A DNA stretch of 64,000 nt from Hevea brasiliensis (GCF_030052815.1 NC_079499.1:69517760-69581759); one strand, 5' to 3'; positions 22,427 through 34,756 are shown, counted from the stretch's first letter. Numbers and translations are program-made. The notes: generated by a model not told the origin, from the sequence alone.

Positions 22427-22497
22427 TGATTCGACCTCCCCGACCATAGGGAGTTAGAATCTGATTCGACCTCCCCGACCATAGGGAGTTAGAATCA
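22427..22497. repeat. 35-bp perfect tandem duplication in the solo LTR
   Basis: The block ATTCGACCTCCCCGACCATA plus GGGAGTTAGAATC occurs twice in direct succession. The related LTRs on the minus strand show a similar but not identical duplicated block near 30890-30955 and 37910-37975 (CATAAATGGAGAAGGA). Confidence 0.85.
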
Positions 22498-23492
22498 CAT
22501 CGAATATGGCCCTTTCGGATTAGTCTTGCACAGTTAGTGAGATAAAGATTGATTTTTGAGATACATAATGATTTTTGAGATACAAAATGGCTTTTGAATG
22601 GTAAAGAATTGTGATTTCAATTATGGTTTATGTAAAATTAATTTTGTTGGAATTACTTAAATGTTTAGTCATGATTTGATAAATTGAATTTTGTGATCAA
22701 AGTCATTTATACAAATGATTTACATTATTGGCAATGAATATTTTGAGTTTTGGAATTTGATGAGTATTCAGATTTCCAAATTATTTACTGTAAATTTTGT
22801 CAATGTATATTGTACTATGTTTTAAATTATAGTTGTGCACCACAGGTTCACCACTCGTGATAGCTTTATATCTTTATCGCAGGTAAATAGAGCATAGAGC
22901 AGTGAATAAGTTTCTTTGAAGACATATTTAGATCAGCTCCAGGTATATCATAGGTATACCCATGTACATAGGTTTTGATATATGCATGTAATAATATGTA
23001 TGTAAATTATTTGAGCAGTTGTATAAAAACTCTTGTAAGATATTTTGGTATGTAATTAAATGTAAATTATTGTAAATGTAATTTTGAGATTTCATTTACT
23101 TGAATAGTTTTGTAATATAAATTTTGAGTCTTATAATCAATGAAATATTTCTTCATGATGAGATTAGTTTGAAAATGAATTGATTGTTTATTGAGAATTG
23201 AATTATGAATTGAAATAAAGTTTATTGGAGTTGTATTTGAGAAAACATATTGGGAGCATTTTTTTTTGCAGGATTGAAGAACTGTTTTCTCAAAATACAG
23301 CCGGCACTTTGCCGAAATTCTGAAAAAAAAAAAAATTATAACCCCAAATTTTAACCGATGATTTAAATTTCACGAAAATTGTTTTAAAATCCCTTGTAGT
23401 ATATCTAATGGGTTATCGGTAGGCGAAGTACGGTAATTCATTAGGTGTACTACGGGATCATGTTGCATTTTACAGGAGAGTAGGGTGTGACA

Positions 23493-23497
23493 TCCTT
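23493..23497. repeat. TSD, right copy (TCCTT) of the solo LTR
   Basis: Matches 19513-19517. Confidence 0.9.
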
Positions 23498-24674
23498 TTA
23501 CTTTGATCTATCTTCTTCACACATTTGCATCTATCTTTTTGCTTTATCTTTCTCGTATACTCACACTCTAATGCTGTCTTTTTCTACATCTTTATTTTGT
23601 GCGCTATTAATCTTTTGAAATTTTGTCATAAGATTAGTATTTGGATATTGATAACCTTATGTTCTTTGCTATGAGATTTGCAGGGAATGGCCTAAAAAAA
23701 AAAAAACTAGAGGTGAAAACCTCGAAGGGTGCTTCTAGTCAGATGGGCAAAAGGAAAAGTGAAAACCTGTAAGGGCGCTTTTTGCAAAATAAGGAAGTCA
23801 AGAACAGAAAGAGAGTCATGGGAAGTGAGTAAGAAATGAGAAATGATGGGTTAAGTCTTGCAACTCATCTTCCATTAATCGTTCATCTTCAGGATCCTGT
23901 TAAGTACACTTTGTCTCGAAAGAACTTTTCGTGTCAGGTTAGGCTTGCTTTGTAAGCATTTTTTTTTTTTCGCATTTTAATTCCTGTTATCAACCTCTGG
24001 TTCCTTGATCTAAGTTGATTTTAATTTTTCGCATTTTAATTCCTGTTATCAACTTCTTATTCCTTGATCTAAGTTGATTTTAAATTTTCAGCATTTTAAA
24101 TTCCTATGGACCTCTAGTTCCTTAATCTAAGTTAATTTTGATTTTTCGCATTTTAATTCCTGTTGTCAACCTCTGGTTCCTTGATCTAAGTTGATTTTAA
24201 ATTTCCAGTATTTTAATTCCTATTATTAACCTCTGGTTCCTTGATCTAAGTTGATTTTAATTTCCAACATTTTAATTCCTGTTATCAAACTCTGGTTCCT
24301 TGATCTAAGCTGATTTTAAATGTCCAGCATTTTAATTCCGGTTATCAACCTCTGGTTCCTTGATCTAAGTTGATTTTAATTTCCAGCATTTTAATTCCTG
24401 TTATTAACCTCTACTTTTTTTTATCTAAGTTGATTTTAAATTTCCAGCATTTTAATTCCTGTCATCAACCTCTGGTTCCTTGATCTAAGTTGATTTTAAT
24501 TTCCAGCATTTAAATTCCTATTATCAACCTCTGGGTCATTGACCTAAGTTAGTTTTAGTTTCCTAACCTTAATTTTGAGTTTCAACGTTTTAATACCCAA
24601 TCGCCCAAAATATGGGTCTGAATCTTTACATAATTCCTATTCGGAAAGTCTCATTTCCTTCAATAGAAATTATG
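23498..24674 (+). other. rest of the Tat-type 3' UTR
   Basis: Continuation of the 3' UTR after the solo LTR, with no coding capacity. It holds the second block of 'gtgaaaacc...aagggcgc' motifs (23705-23790) and a long tandem array (about 23967-24560), then runs into the polypurine tract. Confidence 0.7.
23967..24560. repeat. tandem array of about 60-bp units in the 3' UTR
   Basis: About ten units, each with GCATTTTAATTCCTGTTATC, then AACCTCTGGTTCCTTGATCT and AAGTTGATTTTAA. Units differ by small substitutions and 1-3 base indels. The array ends about 115 bases before the polypurine tract. Confidence 0.93.
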
Positions 24675-24688
24675 TAAAGAGAGGCAGC
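24675..24688 (+). promoter_or_regulatory. polypurine tract of the Tat-type element
   Basis: TAAAGAGAGGCAGC directly precedes the right LTR (TGTCGACACC at 24689). It is less pure than usual but is in the right place to prime plus-strand DNA synthesis. Confidence 0.6.
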
Positions 24689-25269
24689 TGTCGACACCAT
24701 ATTTTGGCCGATCCCCGAAATCAATAGACTTTGAAATCAAACCAGCACCAAGTCTCCGTGTGCTCACTTCATTACCGATCTCTCTTCGAAGAGATCAAAC
24801 TAATGCCAAGTCTCCATATCGTTGAATTCATTACCGATCTCTCAGACCAATTATCAAGTCTCCTTGCTAGTCAATCACATTTCCGATCTCTCGTCAAAAG
24901 AAATCAAACCAACATTAGGTCTTCGTGCCATCCAGTCTTATTTCTGATCTCCCTTTTATAAATATTGTGGATAATTGTTTAATAAAGTTAAGGTTTCGAT
25001 CCAGCTTAATGGTGCTTCCGATCTTAAGTGTTCAAATCAGGTTTCCAATTTTAATAATCTTAAGTTCCGTTTAGTGTTTGTTCTCGGCCGATCTCATGCT
25101 TACAATGTTTTTTCGACCTCTCATACATAGATTAATAACCACTTTCAAGTTTGGTGTTCTAATATGTTCAAACAATCAGGCACTTGTACAACTTAGATAC
25201 TTTCAGATCTCATCAAGTCATTGAACAAAAGAGACAATTTCATTTCATTTCAAAGTAAAAAAGTATAAG

Positions 25270-27123
25270 TCATTCTGCTGGAGGATCACCCCTAGCCTGT
25301 TCAAAATTTCACACACCCTCTTTATCTCCCTCAGCCTCCTCCTCGCTCTCCTCTTCGTCTTAGGGAGCCAGGTCCACCATCTAGGAAAAGTCCTCCTTAG
25401 GATAACGCTTCTTGAGCTTGGCCAAAAGGTCCCCGTGGGCGTTCACGTAAGCACTGGCCTCCCTTGTCACTGCCTCTTCTTCTTTGGCTCTAAGTTCTTC
25501 AGTGAGGCGAGCGACATCAGCAGCTCAGAGCGCCCGAGCTTCTTCAAGATCATGAACTTGCTTGGCCAATTTATCCTCATAGAATTTCATCCGCCCCTCA
25601 ATTTCAGCTATATACTCCCAGGCGGATGAAAGTTGGGCTCGAGCGGAAGCTGCATCTTGGCCCACCTTCTGGATCTCCTGCCTTAAATGATGAGCCTTTT
25701 CCCTGATGATGTGCTGGTTCACCAAGCTCTCCACACTTAAGCTCATTGTCTGGGCCAGGAGATCATCGATGTTGCCCTAGGTTAACCTGTGCCGATCCTC
25801 CTGGAGACATATGGAAGCTCCCAGAACCTTTGCCAAGCCCAGACTCTCCTGTACAGATCGGTTCTTCTCCAAGGAATGAATGAGGACCTGGGCGTCGTGG
25901 GAAAGGGTTCTTGTAGTAGGTTGGGAAGGACCACCTTTTGCACTCGAAGGAGCAGGTGGGGGCGGTGGCTCTTCTGGTTGAGGAGGAGACCGGACTACTT
26001 CTATTTTAGGGATTGGTGGTCCCAAGGGGACGAGCCTCCCGCACCTCTTCTGAATCATGCCTTGGCGTCTGTGAGGCCTTGGCGTCTATGATGCCTCGGC
26101 GTGCTTCATCTCCCGCACCTTCTTGGAGACCTCCCTCTTGCGCTTTCGGCTCTCTTTGGAAGCCTCGCTGCCCGCTATAGCTGCACAAAGAAAAGTCAAT
26201 GAGTTTGCTAAGGCCCAGAGATGAGAGATATAGAAAGTACCGAGGCCGAGGTCAGAGAGCTTAAGCTCGCGTTCTTTGCTGGTAACCAACCGCATCATCT
26301 AGTGGTGCAGTTCGGGCATCACCACATCTAAACAGGAGAACTTCTGAGTGGTCGCCTGATCCTTTAGCTCCATCATCATTGCGCCCTCTTCCCTACTCAG
26401 GGCGATATGCTTCAGAAGTGATGGGCCCAGATGCAGCCAGCTACGTGGGAAACCCTCAAAACCGTTCGGAATCTTGCTCCTCAGAATAAAGAAGCGATTC
26501 TTCCAATTCTTCAGTGAGGAGGGCAGATCGGTAAAGAGCCCACAATGCGGTTTCGCCTGAAAGAACTAGTACTCATCGTCCTTTCGACGAGTGAGCCTAT
26601 GTAGCTCAGCGAACACCTTAGCAGTAGGATTGAGTCCCTTAGCTCGGCAGAGGCCTCTGAAGGCTACCAGGATCTGCCATGAGTTCGGATATACTTGGGC
26701 TATACATACTTGGTGGAATTTCAGAACGTCCTTGAAGAAGTCATCAAGAGGAAACCGTAGCCCGACTTTTAATTGCTCTTCATATATCATGATCGTATCA
26801 TTTTCTTCAAAGAAGTGATCGGCTCGGAGATCGCCATGGCATCTGATAAGCTCGTATGAGTCGGTTCGAAGGTTGTATTCTTGGCTAATCGACTGCAAAT
26901 TAGTTTCTTGAAGGATTGACGGCAGCTCATCCATGGGAAGGTTTTCTCTCCCTGAGGAATGCATTCGTCTTGAGGGTGCTGCTTGACCACGGGCTGAAAC
27001 GGAGGTCGTAGGAGGTTCAGATTGCCTGCTTGGTATGACCACTTCAACTTCATCTGACGACCACGAGACATGGACGGAAGGGGGGCTCGCCGCTCTCTGA
27101 CCCTCGGCGCCGCTAATTTTCAA
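25270..27123 (-). pseudogene. antisense LTR gene, Transposase_28-like, right copy
   Basis: Counterpart of 5660-7488. The longest uninterrupted frame runs from 27123 to 26566 (185 codons) and contains FPLDDFFKDVLKFHQVC and PNSWQILVAFRGLCRAKGLN. A TAG at 26568-26566 stands where the left copy has TGG (Trp), and GLFTDLPSSLKNWK follows in the same frame. The coiled-coil C-terminal part is at 25750-25300. The start codon is lost: the position of the left ATG reads ATT here, so the frame has no ATG at its beginning. The TATA box is also changed (27272-27280). The two copies carry different lesions. Confidence 0.7.
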
Positions 27124-27271
27124 AGAAAAGAGAGAAATTTAACTAAGAGAAAGATCAAAACCCTTACCGGAGTGTGATCGGTGTCGGAAGAACTTGAAGA
27201 AACGAGAGAATTTTGGAATTGCTCGCGAGGTGCTGAAAATGACATAAGGGAGCAACTGGCTGACCCTTCCC

Positions 27272-27280
27272 CTATTTATG
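27272..27280 (-). promoter_or_regulatory. decayed TATA box of the antisense gene, right LTR
   Basis: The minus strand reads CATAAATAG where the left LTR has TATAAATAG. The flanking sequence is the same in both LTRs. Confidence 0.45.
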
Positions 27281-27369
27281 CCCATCTGAGCATTCAATGC
27301 TCACAGTGTCCCAAGCGACACATCGGTTAGCGAAATTCGCCAGCTTTTCTGACACGTTGCAAGAACATT

Positions 27370-29688
27370 CCAGAAACTCCATAAATAAATAAGGGGAGAT
27401 CGGCTAGTTAAAGATTGGTGAATTAAGGTAGATGTTCAGAATTATAGATTGGCTAAGGGCTATTCAATTAAGAATCAGATCGGATATGCACATTAGAGAT
27501 CGGAAAATAACCAATGCAATAATGGTAAAATAATAATTGTCAAAATAAAATTTCATTTCCAAAAGAGTATATTACATCATTTGGGCGATCTCAAAAGATC
27601 GGATTACATCCTTTAAAGGTCAGATTACATCATTTGGGCGATCTCTCGAGATCGGCAATATATTCTACCTAGTAAGGACCTATGTCAAAGCCTAGTCTCG
27701 TGGCTGAATTAAAAGAAGTGTCTGATCAGAAAGCCAGCCATAGGCATTAGATAGATGTACAGCTCAGATGGAGTGACTATGACTCTCATGATGATGAGGA
27801 GTCATCGTCGATGTCATTGACCAGAACTGAGCTGCAGTCGGGACGCCCGATGTAGTGAGGAGCCAAATGAACTTCAAGAGGCAGTCACCGATGTTAAGAA
27901 GGAAATTGGCAGTCTTCTCGCCCGAAGTCGGTTCACCGATTATATCGGTAGATCTACTCGAGATTGGTGCGATTGATGTTTTCGATCTTGAGAGGTAAAT
28001 TAGTCCGGTTCTTTCACTGTCATCAGATGTGGTTATCATGATTTTCCGATCATGGGGTCATAAATTTTCAGTCGGGGAGCAAAGAGAATAGTCGGAAAAA
28101 GATCAAAAGCAGTCACCATGGCCATAATGTTATCGGAAAACTAGAACAGAAGAAGAGAGAAATGGAAATAGGAAGGAATGAAATGTGAGAGAAATTCCCC
28201 GTTGAAGGCATATATATATAGAGGGTCTGAACATTTATTACTAGCAGAAATCAAAGCGGAAGCCTCGGTAACAGAAGGAATAAATGCTTTGACTAAATCA
28301 GCCCGGATAGAGGGGAAGGTTCAGGAATGGGAGAGATTAGGAGAGTGGCCTAGCATGAGAGATCGGAAAAGGATCGTAATATAAAGATCAGAAGGGATGG
28401 GAGATCGGAAAGCAAAGAGAGAATGAGACAACTTCCAATAACCGTCATCATAATCAGAGCCGAGATAGTTAAAGCGTTGCAGACGAGATCAAATCTTCAT
28501 CGCACGCCTCATTTGCAGAATCGCCCACATTGTTGACAGGTGCCAGGACATGTCATGACTGTCCTGTACATCTCAATCTCCACCATTGATCTTACTTGTA
28601 AGGACAAGCCTGGGACCCTTGGATCAAAGAGAAGACGACAAGACTGGCATCTTTTATTCCCGGCCCTCAGATCTCCCTTGACAAAAGGATTTTGAGCCGT
28701 TGGATTAAAAAGAGTAAGGACAGATATTCTGAATAGGATCTCAGCCGTTCATTTTGATTCTCTTCAATTCTCAGGCATCAGATCATGTCCTTTAAAATCC
28801 AAACCTTCCATCTCCCTCAGAGGAAATCCTGACCGTTCATTGGGAGCACCCATTCCCTATAAATACTTGCATGCAATACTATTGAAAAAAGAAAAAAAAG
28901 GGTGGTGATTATAGTGGAAAGGCTCTGAAACTTGATTCAGTCTTGCTACTCTGCTATTTTTAAGCTTTGAAAATAGGAAAACTTCAGAAACCAGTTTTCT
29001 AAAGTATTCCCGTTGAAGGAGTGTTGGACACTGAAACTCTTTATTTTCAGTTGGTTCATTACTCTGCGATCCCATCTCTCAGTTTCAGTTTTGTCTTCAT
29101 CATCTTTATATCCACTTTTATTTTCCAAGCTCAATCTCATTCAAACCCGGTTACTGTCATTTCAGCTCGACTGCATTTTAACTTGGTATTCTTTATTTCA
29201 AGGCAAGCATTAGTCTCCAGACTATTAGCGCGCAGCTCTACTATATTTGTGACTCCATAGTTAGCTCAATAGATTCAACTCCCCACAGGTGAGTGTCTAG
29301 ACCGTTGCTTTATCAAGTGCTCGTTTTTTATTTTCTTTGTTTTCATGCTCGTAATTTTCATCAAGTTTATGTTATGTTAAAGAGCCCCACGAAGGTGGTT
29401 ATTCTCTTGAGTTTACCTTTTTGTTCATCAGTTCATGTTATTTATTTTTAGCCTTTATTAACTTCAAATGTAGGTGTTCTGGTCACTGGTAACGTATAGG
29501 TAGTTTGATAAAACGTTGGTAGCTGTATCCTAACACGAGAGTTCCTTTTAAATAATAAAAGTTTGGGTAATAAATCAGAGGAAAATTATGAAGTCAAACC
29601 ACTAGACTAGCTCAGAAGATAACTTGGTATAGTGGAGGATCGAGGTAAGATCGGATCCCAGACTAGTAAATGAAAGAGATCGAATATT
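27370..29688 (+). other. LTR segment present only in the right LTR, with the sense promoter
   Basis: 2319 bases absent from the left LTR. Like the rest of the LTR it is rich in GATCGG phrases (for example 'agatcggaaaa' near 28360 and 28410), so it is more likely original LTR sequence lost from the left copy than an insertion. No TSD or terminal repeats mark its ends; both junctions carry ATT. It contains the sense TATA box at 28858 and, upstream, repeated CCGTT(G/C)(A/G)TT phrases. No convincing gene is seen in it. Confidence 0.7.
28858..28865 (+). promoter_or_regulatory. sense TATA box of the Tat-type LTR
   Basis: CCCTATAAATACTTGCATG is a canonical plant TATA box and start-site context. Transcription would begin near 28888-28893 and define the U3/R border. 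The left LTR lacks this region. Confidence 0.6.
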
Positions 29689-29803
29689 GCCTGTCAAAAG
29701 GTACCGATAAGGCGATGACATAGGAGATCGGTAAAATTCAGTCTGGTATTCCCTCCCTAGTTATAAGGTATCAATGGGTTAAGAGAAGCCTCGTTCGGGT
29801 TCT

Positions 29804-29808
29804 CAGCG
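29804..29808. repeat. TSD, left copy (CAGCG) of the nested element
   Basis: CAGCG precedes TGTCACACCC and recurs at 40732-40736. The left Tat LTR holds the empty site with a single CAGCG (7856-7860). Confidence 0.95.
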
Positions 29809-32800
29809 TGTCACACCCTACCCCTCTGTAAGGCATAACATGATCCCGTAGTATACCTAAAGAATTACCAACTTCGTCTACTGATAATCCATTAAATACA
29901 CTACAAGGGATTTTAAAACTTTTCTTACTTCTTTTACGGTGGTGAGCACTATTTACTGGTGTTAAAAGAAATTTTTTTTTTGACCTTAAGTGAAAGAGCT
30001 AACACATTTGGACTATTAGTAATTCCTGTAAAAATTTTGGCAGAGTGCCATCTGTATTTTGGATAAAACAGTTCTTCAAAAACCTGTAAAAAGCATTTCA
30101 ATATTTTTCTGAATCTCAACTTCAACAGTTAAACAACAAAATATATTTCTCAACTCAAATCCATAAATTTTTTTTTTCAAAGACTGAGATAAAAGAAATA
30201 TAGTACAATTTTTTTTACAAGTAAAAATAACTCATAATTTATTTTACAACTTCAATGTACAATTTTAATTTACAACTGCTCAAAACCAAGAACAATATAT
30301 ACATACAGTGAACATACATTACAGTACAAAATGCAAAATGTGGTATACTCAATATACCCGATGATCTCTCGCTGAATGTACTAGCAGCCTAGTCTGCTGC
30401 CCTGTCCATCTGTCTACCTGCGACAGCAATGAAAAGCTATCGCTGAGACAATGTCTCAGTGGTGCACAACATTAACCAAATACAACTTTAAATCACAATT
30501 CATAAATCATATAAATGATGGATACGTAAAACCATAGTTAAATTCAAGACAATGAATGTCATAAAGAATTTAACACAATATCACAATAAATCTAAGTAAT
30601 CAAAACGTAGTTAAATTCAAAAGACAGTGAATGTCAATAAGAATTTAAACTCCATTTCACAAATTATCAAAGCTCATAATAACACAATTTAGTCAAATAA
30701 TTTACGAACATAGTGTTGCCAATTCATACACAACTTAAGCCATGACACAAAATTTCCGATCAATGCCGCATTGTACACCACAACAAAGCAATCACGACCC
30801 CACTAATCGAAATCAATGAGGAAGGAAGCTAGCTATATAATGAGTACTCATCCGATCACCTCAACTGGTAAACCAGAGAGGGAGAAAAATAAACGATCAC
30901 GACTCCATAAATGGAGAAGGAAAATAAACGATCACAACCCCATAAATGGAGAAGGAATGATATGATACTGTCCTGCTAAGTGTGAACACAAAATCAATTC
31001 CAAACATTTTATTCAAATGATTCGTGAGAATCCAATAAATTTCCAAAGTCATAATTTCATTCACAAAATGGCAACACAATTCATAATTAACTTCAATTTT
31101 CACAAATCACACTAAATCAATTTTTCCACAGTTTCAAACCGTTTAGAATGCTTTTCAAGCAATAAGTATCCATTCAAAGACATTTTCATAATTGAAACAA
31201 TAATATACAATTAGTCATAATTTATTTCAATTGAAAAATTCAAAAGAAATAACTGTTGTGCACAAACACAATTTAAAACAATAACATATAAATAATCATA
31301 ATTTATTTCAATTGAAAAATTCAAAAGAAATACTTATTGTGCACAAACCTCTGATAACTGTCTCTTGGTCTTGACTCAGTGTTTCCTTCCCTTTCCCTGA
31401 GTCTTTGCTAACTGAGAAACACAATTTGAAGTGTTTCAGTACTTAATTAAACTGTCTCTAACGATAATGCTTGATAAGTAATTCACTGAATGCTATTATC
31501 TCCTTAAGCAACCTAATATATTGACCCTCGATGCGTTCTAGGTAAATTAGGTTTTAAGGTTACCAATATGTAACATTCGATAGTCTTTTTGGGTTGGTAC
31601 ATGTTACTAAATTCATTTCCATGTATCTTGCATTTTCTTGCAATTTGTTGGATTCCGGGATACTAGTTTGACCTAGGCGGACGACCTAGTTCTCTCGATT
31701 TTCGGGTTTCATTCAAAACTACAAACTTGTAGATCTATGTCTTATTGCACGCGGGGCAAAATTTCAGGTCATTCTAAGTTATGTAGACCAAGTTATGGTC
31801 ATTTTACTATTGCTGATCAAATTGCATCAAAATTGGTCACTTTAGGTCAATTTTGGTTCGGCCAGTTTTTGGACTCGAACTTGTGCAAGCTGTTTGACTT
31901 GCTTATGGTCATTTCTGGGCTTTGATGTCTTCATAAGACTTGTAGATATGGGTCTTATCTATTCATGGTCAAAATTTCAGGTCAATTGGACTTGTTTTGA
32001 GTGAGTTATAGCCTAAACACTAACTGCTGCCCAAATGGTAACTTTTCAGACCTTATTTGCACTTAATCCGGATTTGGTCATTTTTCAAGCTACTTGCAAG
32101 CAGAATTTTGGCAAGTTTTCTTCATGAAAGTTGGCACATTTTGTGTCTAGTTTCACCTCCAATTGGTCTCATACCAATTGGAGCCACACACTCAAAGTTC
32201 TAGGCCTAAAACTCAAATTGCCTTATTGCATTTCTTTCATACACATCAAGGATCACTCCTAACACTTACCAAACTCAACATTCAAGTCAATTCTGGTTGT
32301 ACCATAACCTAAACATAATTTACAACATATTATAGGTTATTTTGGTAGCTTACAATTACATTCAACATACACCATAAAGTGCAGAATTTTTCAACTCAAT
32401 TACAACAATTCAAGTACCTAACCATAACACTTTTACATGTTCAACTTCACACCATCATACATACCCTCAAACTGCCATAACCACTATCACAATTCAACAC
32501 CATTATTCCATAAACCAAGCATGAATTCCAGCATTCCTCAAGAGTTAACAAACTGCCGCAATGGTACCTTTACATTCCATTAATTTCCAAGCTTCAAATT
32601 TCAATTCACATTTACATATACTAAGTATACATCACCCAAACAATTTCCTACGCAATATACATTTAATCAATCATTTAATTCACCATTTACAAGCAAAAAT
32701 AAACTACCTTCAAAGTGTTTCCATGGCTGCCAAAAGTACACATCCCCCTTTAAACATCAAACCTCAAAAATCTCTCCATAATTCAAGTACCCATAACATT

Positions 32801-33709
32801 CTTACTAACTTTAATGAAGCACTAACCAAAAACACAAACTTACCACTTTGGAAACTCTTCAAAATCTCTCCAAAACTTGGTCTTCTTGCTGCCTATCTAC
32901 TGCCCAAGTGGTGTAGAACAGTTTTTGTGAAGGAAGCTAGTGAGAAATGTGGCTAAATCATAGTTGCATGGCTTGGTTAAGCTTTGGCCATGGAGTATCT
33001 TCACTGGAGGTTCACGGCTGAAATTTTGAGAAGTGAGGAAGATGACAATCTGCTGGTCCCAATTGATGAATAAGTGGTCCACTTTGGTGGGTGAGTGGAG
33101 CACTAAGGGCCTTTAATATTAGTTTATTCATAAATTTCATTTTCCCACATTTAACTCACCATTTTTGCTATTTATATTAGGTACCACTAATTTAATTTTT
33201 CATTATATTTTTCAAGTGTAATATTATTTATTTTTAATGGACATTTAGGTCAAAAGACAACTCGGGGTGTCAAATGACCACAATGCCCCTGTTCGGGTTG
33301 CATTCCTGATTTTTCGGTAACACCGGGTTTTGTCCGTTTTTTGATTTCTCACTTTTCTTTGTACTAATTAATTAATTTTTCTTTGATATTTCTAATGATA
33401 TTTATATTTCAATTGATATTTCTTTAAGTCCTAAAAATATTTTTCAGGTTTCCCCGCAGTCCAGGGCTAGTCAACGGTCCACGCCGTGACTTCCCGATGC
33501 GGTCACCCATCACTAGGGTTTTCGGCTCGCTTAACTTGGTTACATTTCTTTGCTATTATTTTTCCTTTGTTTTTCTTGTATTTTCTTTTCTTGTATTTCA
33601 TTATTTTATGTCTCCTCAATCATAACGAAGTGTAGTTCTAGGCATCCTAGGTATGCGGACAACACCGGTCACCGAATAAGAGAGCACTACCAAACTTAGG
33701 GGTGTTACA
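29809..33709 (-). repeat. 3' LTR of the nested element (3901 bp)
   Basis: From TGTCACACCC (29809) to GGGGTGTTACA (33709) on the plus strand. Nearly identical to 36826-40731, with a few differences per 100 bases by eye. It contains a minus-strand TATAAATAGC (33167-33176). No gene inside. Confidence 0.93.
33167..33176 (-). promoter_or_regulatory. TATA box in the 3' LTR of the nested element
   Basis: TATAAATAGC on the minus strand, at the same relative place as in the solo LTR. Confidence 0.5.
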
Positions 33710-33723
33710 ATTCTCCCCCCCTT
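33710..33723 (-). promoter_or_regulatory. polypurine tract of the nested element
   Basis: The minus strand reads AAGGGGGGGAGAAT directly before the LTR. Just upstream (33730-33750) is an AATTTCG...GACGAAATTTATTT-like phrase that ends many Tekay-type elements. Confidence 0.8.
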
Positions 33724-34756
33724 AAAATAAATTTCGTCTGCGAAATTTTACCCAATAGCCATCTTACAATAGTCATACGTTTATTTTCTCCTTTCTATAC
33801 GATCGTATAATCTTCTTTTCCTCAAATTTGTATAAGATTTTTAACAATCTAGTACAATATATATATATATATTTTTTGTATAACACCAATCTTCTCTTAC
33901 TATTGTGCTGTCTAATATTTCGGTTCATGTTCCTTCTTGAATGACCCTTGAGGTCATGTTAGAATCATTTATCTAGTCATTGGTCCTCTGACCATTCTAG
34001 TCATAGTCTTCCTCACATTCGTAACATTTCTTTGTTATATCTGAACCAACTGTTCGAATTTTTACATCCATAACTCTTTTTATCTTTCAATATTCTATAA
34101 CTTACTTCCTTTTGTACTGAACTATAACCTTTTGATAATCTAACTTTTGAGTTTTAGATCCCTAGGTAGGATTTTCAAACTTATTTCTAACAATTAAATT
34201 CTGTCCTGGCATAACTATACCAAAACAGATGCCGTTGGCAACTATTCTCATCTAGGTGTACTATCGGGTAGTATATAGCTCTACACAATAATCTTAAGTT
34301 AGTACTGTAATCTGCAGCTTACAGTATAAACATCAAGAACATTGCATAGTTACTACAATACATTCCAATAGATCAGACTTTCCTACCTTTTATCCTTTTC
34401 GAATTCACTGATATCCAAACTTATTCTTATTACAATATCCATTAGCAATTCCTAATAGTAACATCCTTGCCCTCATCTAGAGCAATTCCATTACTGCATC
34501 TTACTTTTACGTCCTCTTGCCTTACGTTAACTAGGCTCGCTAATTAGCTTTATAATTTATGGTGTGTCAGAAAATACTTTTTGCCGATAAACTCTTTCAA
34601 AACTAATTTCACTTATTATCACAATCCTTATCTTAAAGGACTAATCACTAATGCATCAAAATTTATTCCCCTGTAAAGGAATAACAACATAACATATAGT
34701 TCTAATACTAACATAAAAGTATTCAGACTCCAGGTCAAACAATACATAAACAAATA
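33724..34756 (-). other. AT-rich filler in place of RT-RNase H-integrase
   Basis: About 1 kb with no reverse transcriptase, RNase H or integrase motif in any frame. It begins where RT coding sequence breaks off (near 34757) and ends at the usual 3' tail phrase. Its origin is unknown. Confidence 0.65.

Larger units (their letters stand above)
19518..23492 (+). mobile_element. solo LTR, gypsy family with LTRs of 3.9-4.0 kb
   Basis: 3975 bases from TGTAACACCCC to GAGTAGGGTGTGACA, flanked by TCCTT on both sides and containing no internal region. Its minus-strand counterpart is found twice in this window (29809-33709 and 36826-40731), with collinear similarity along the length. Solo LTRs arise by recombination between the two LTRs of one insertion. 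No gene is seen inside; ORFs drawn in it have no similarity. Confidence 0.92.

Noticed and set aside
28990..29300. Two overlapping ORFs after the sense TATA box of the Tat LTR
   Set aside because: Short, hydrophobic by T-rich composition, without similarity; this is probably leader RNA of the element.
32561..32956. 131-codon ORF in the nested element's LTR, repeated at 39580-39975
   Set aside because: It lies antisense within the LTR, is compositionally driven, and is only paired because the LTRs are near-identical. No upstream TATA or known domain, unlike the Tat LTR antisense gene.
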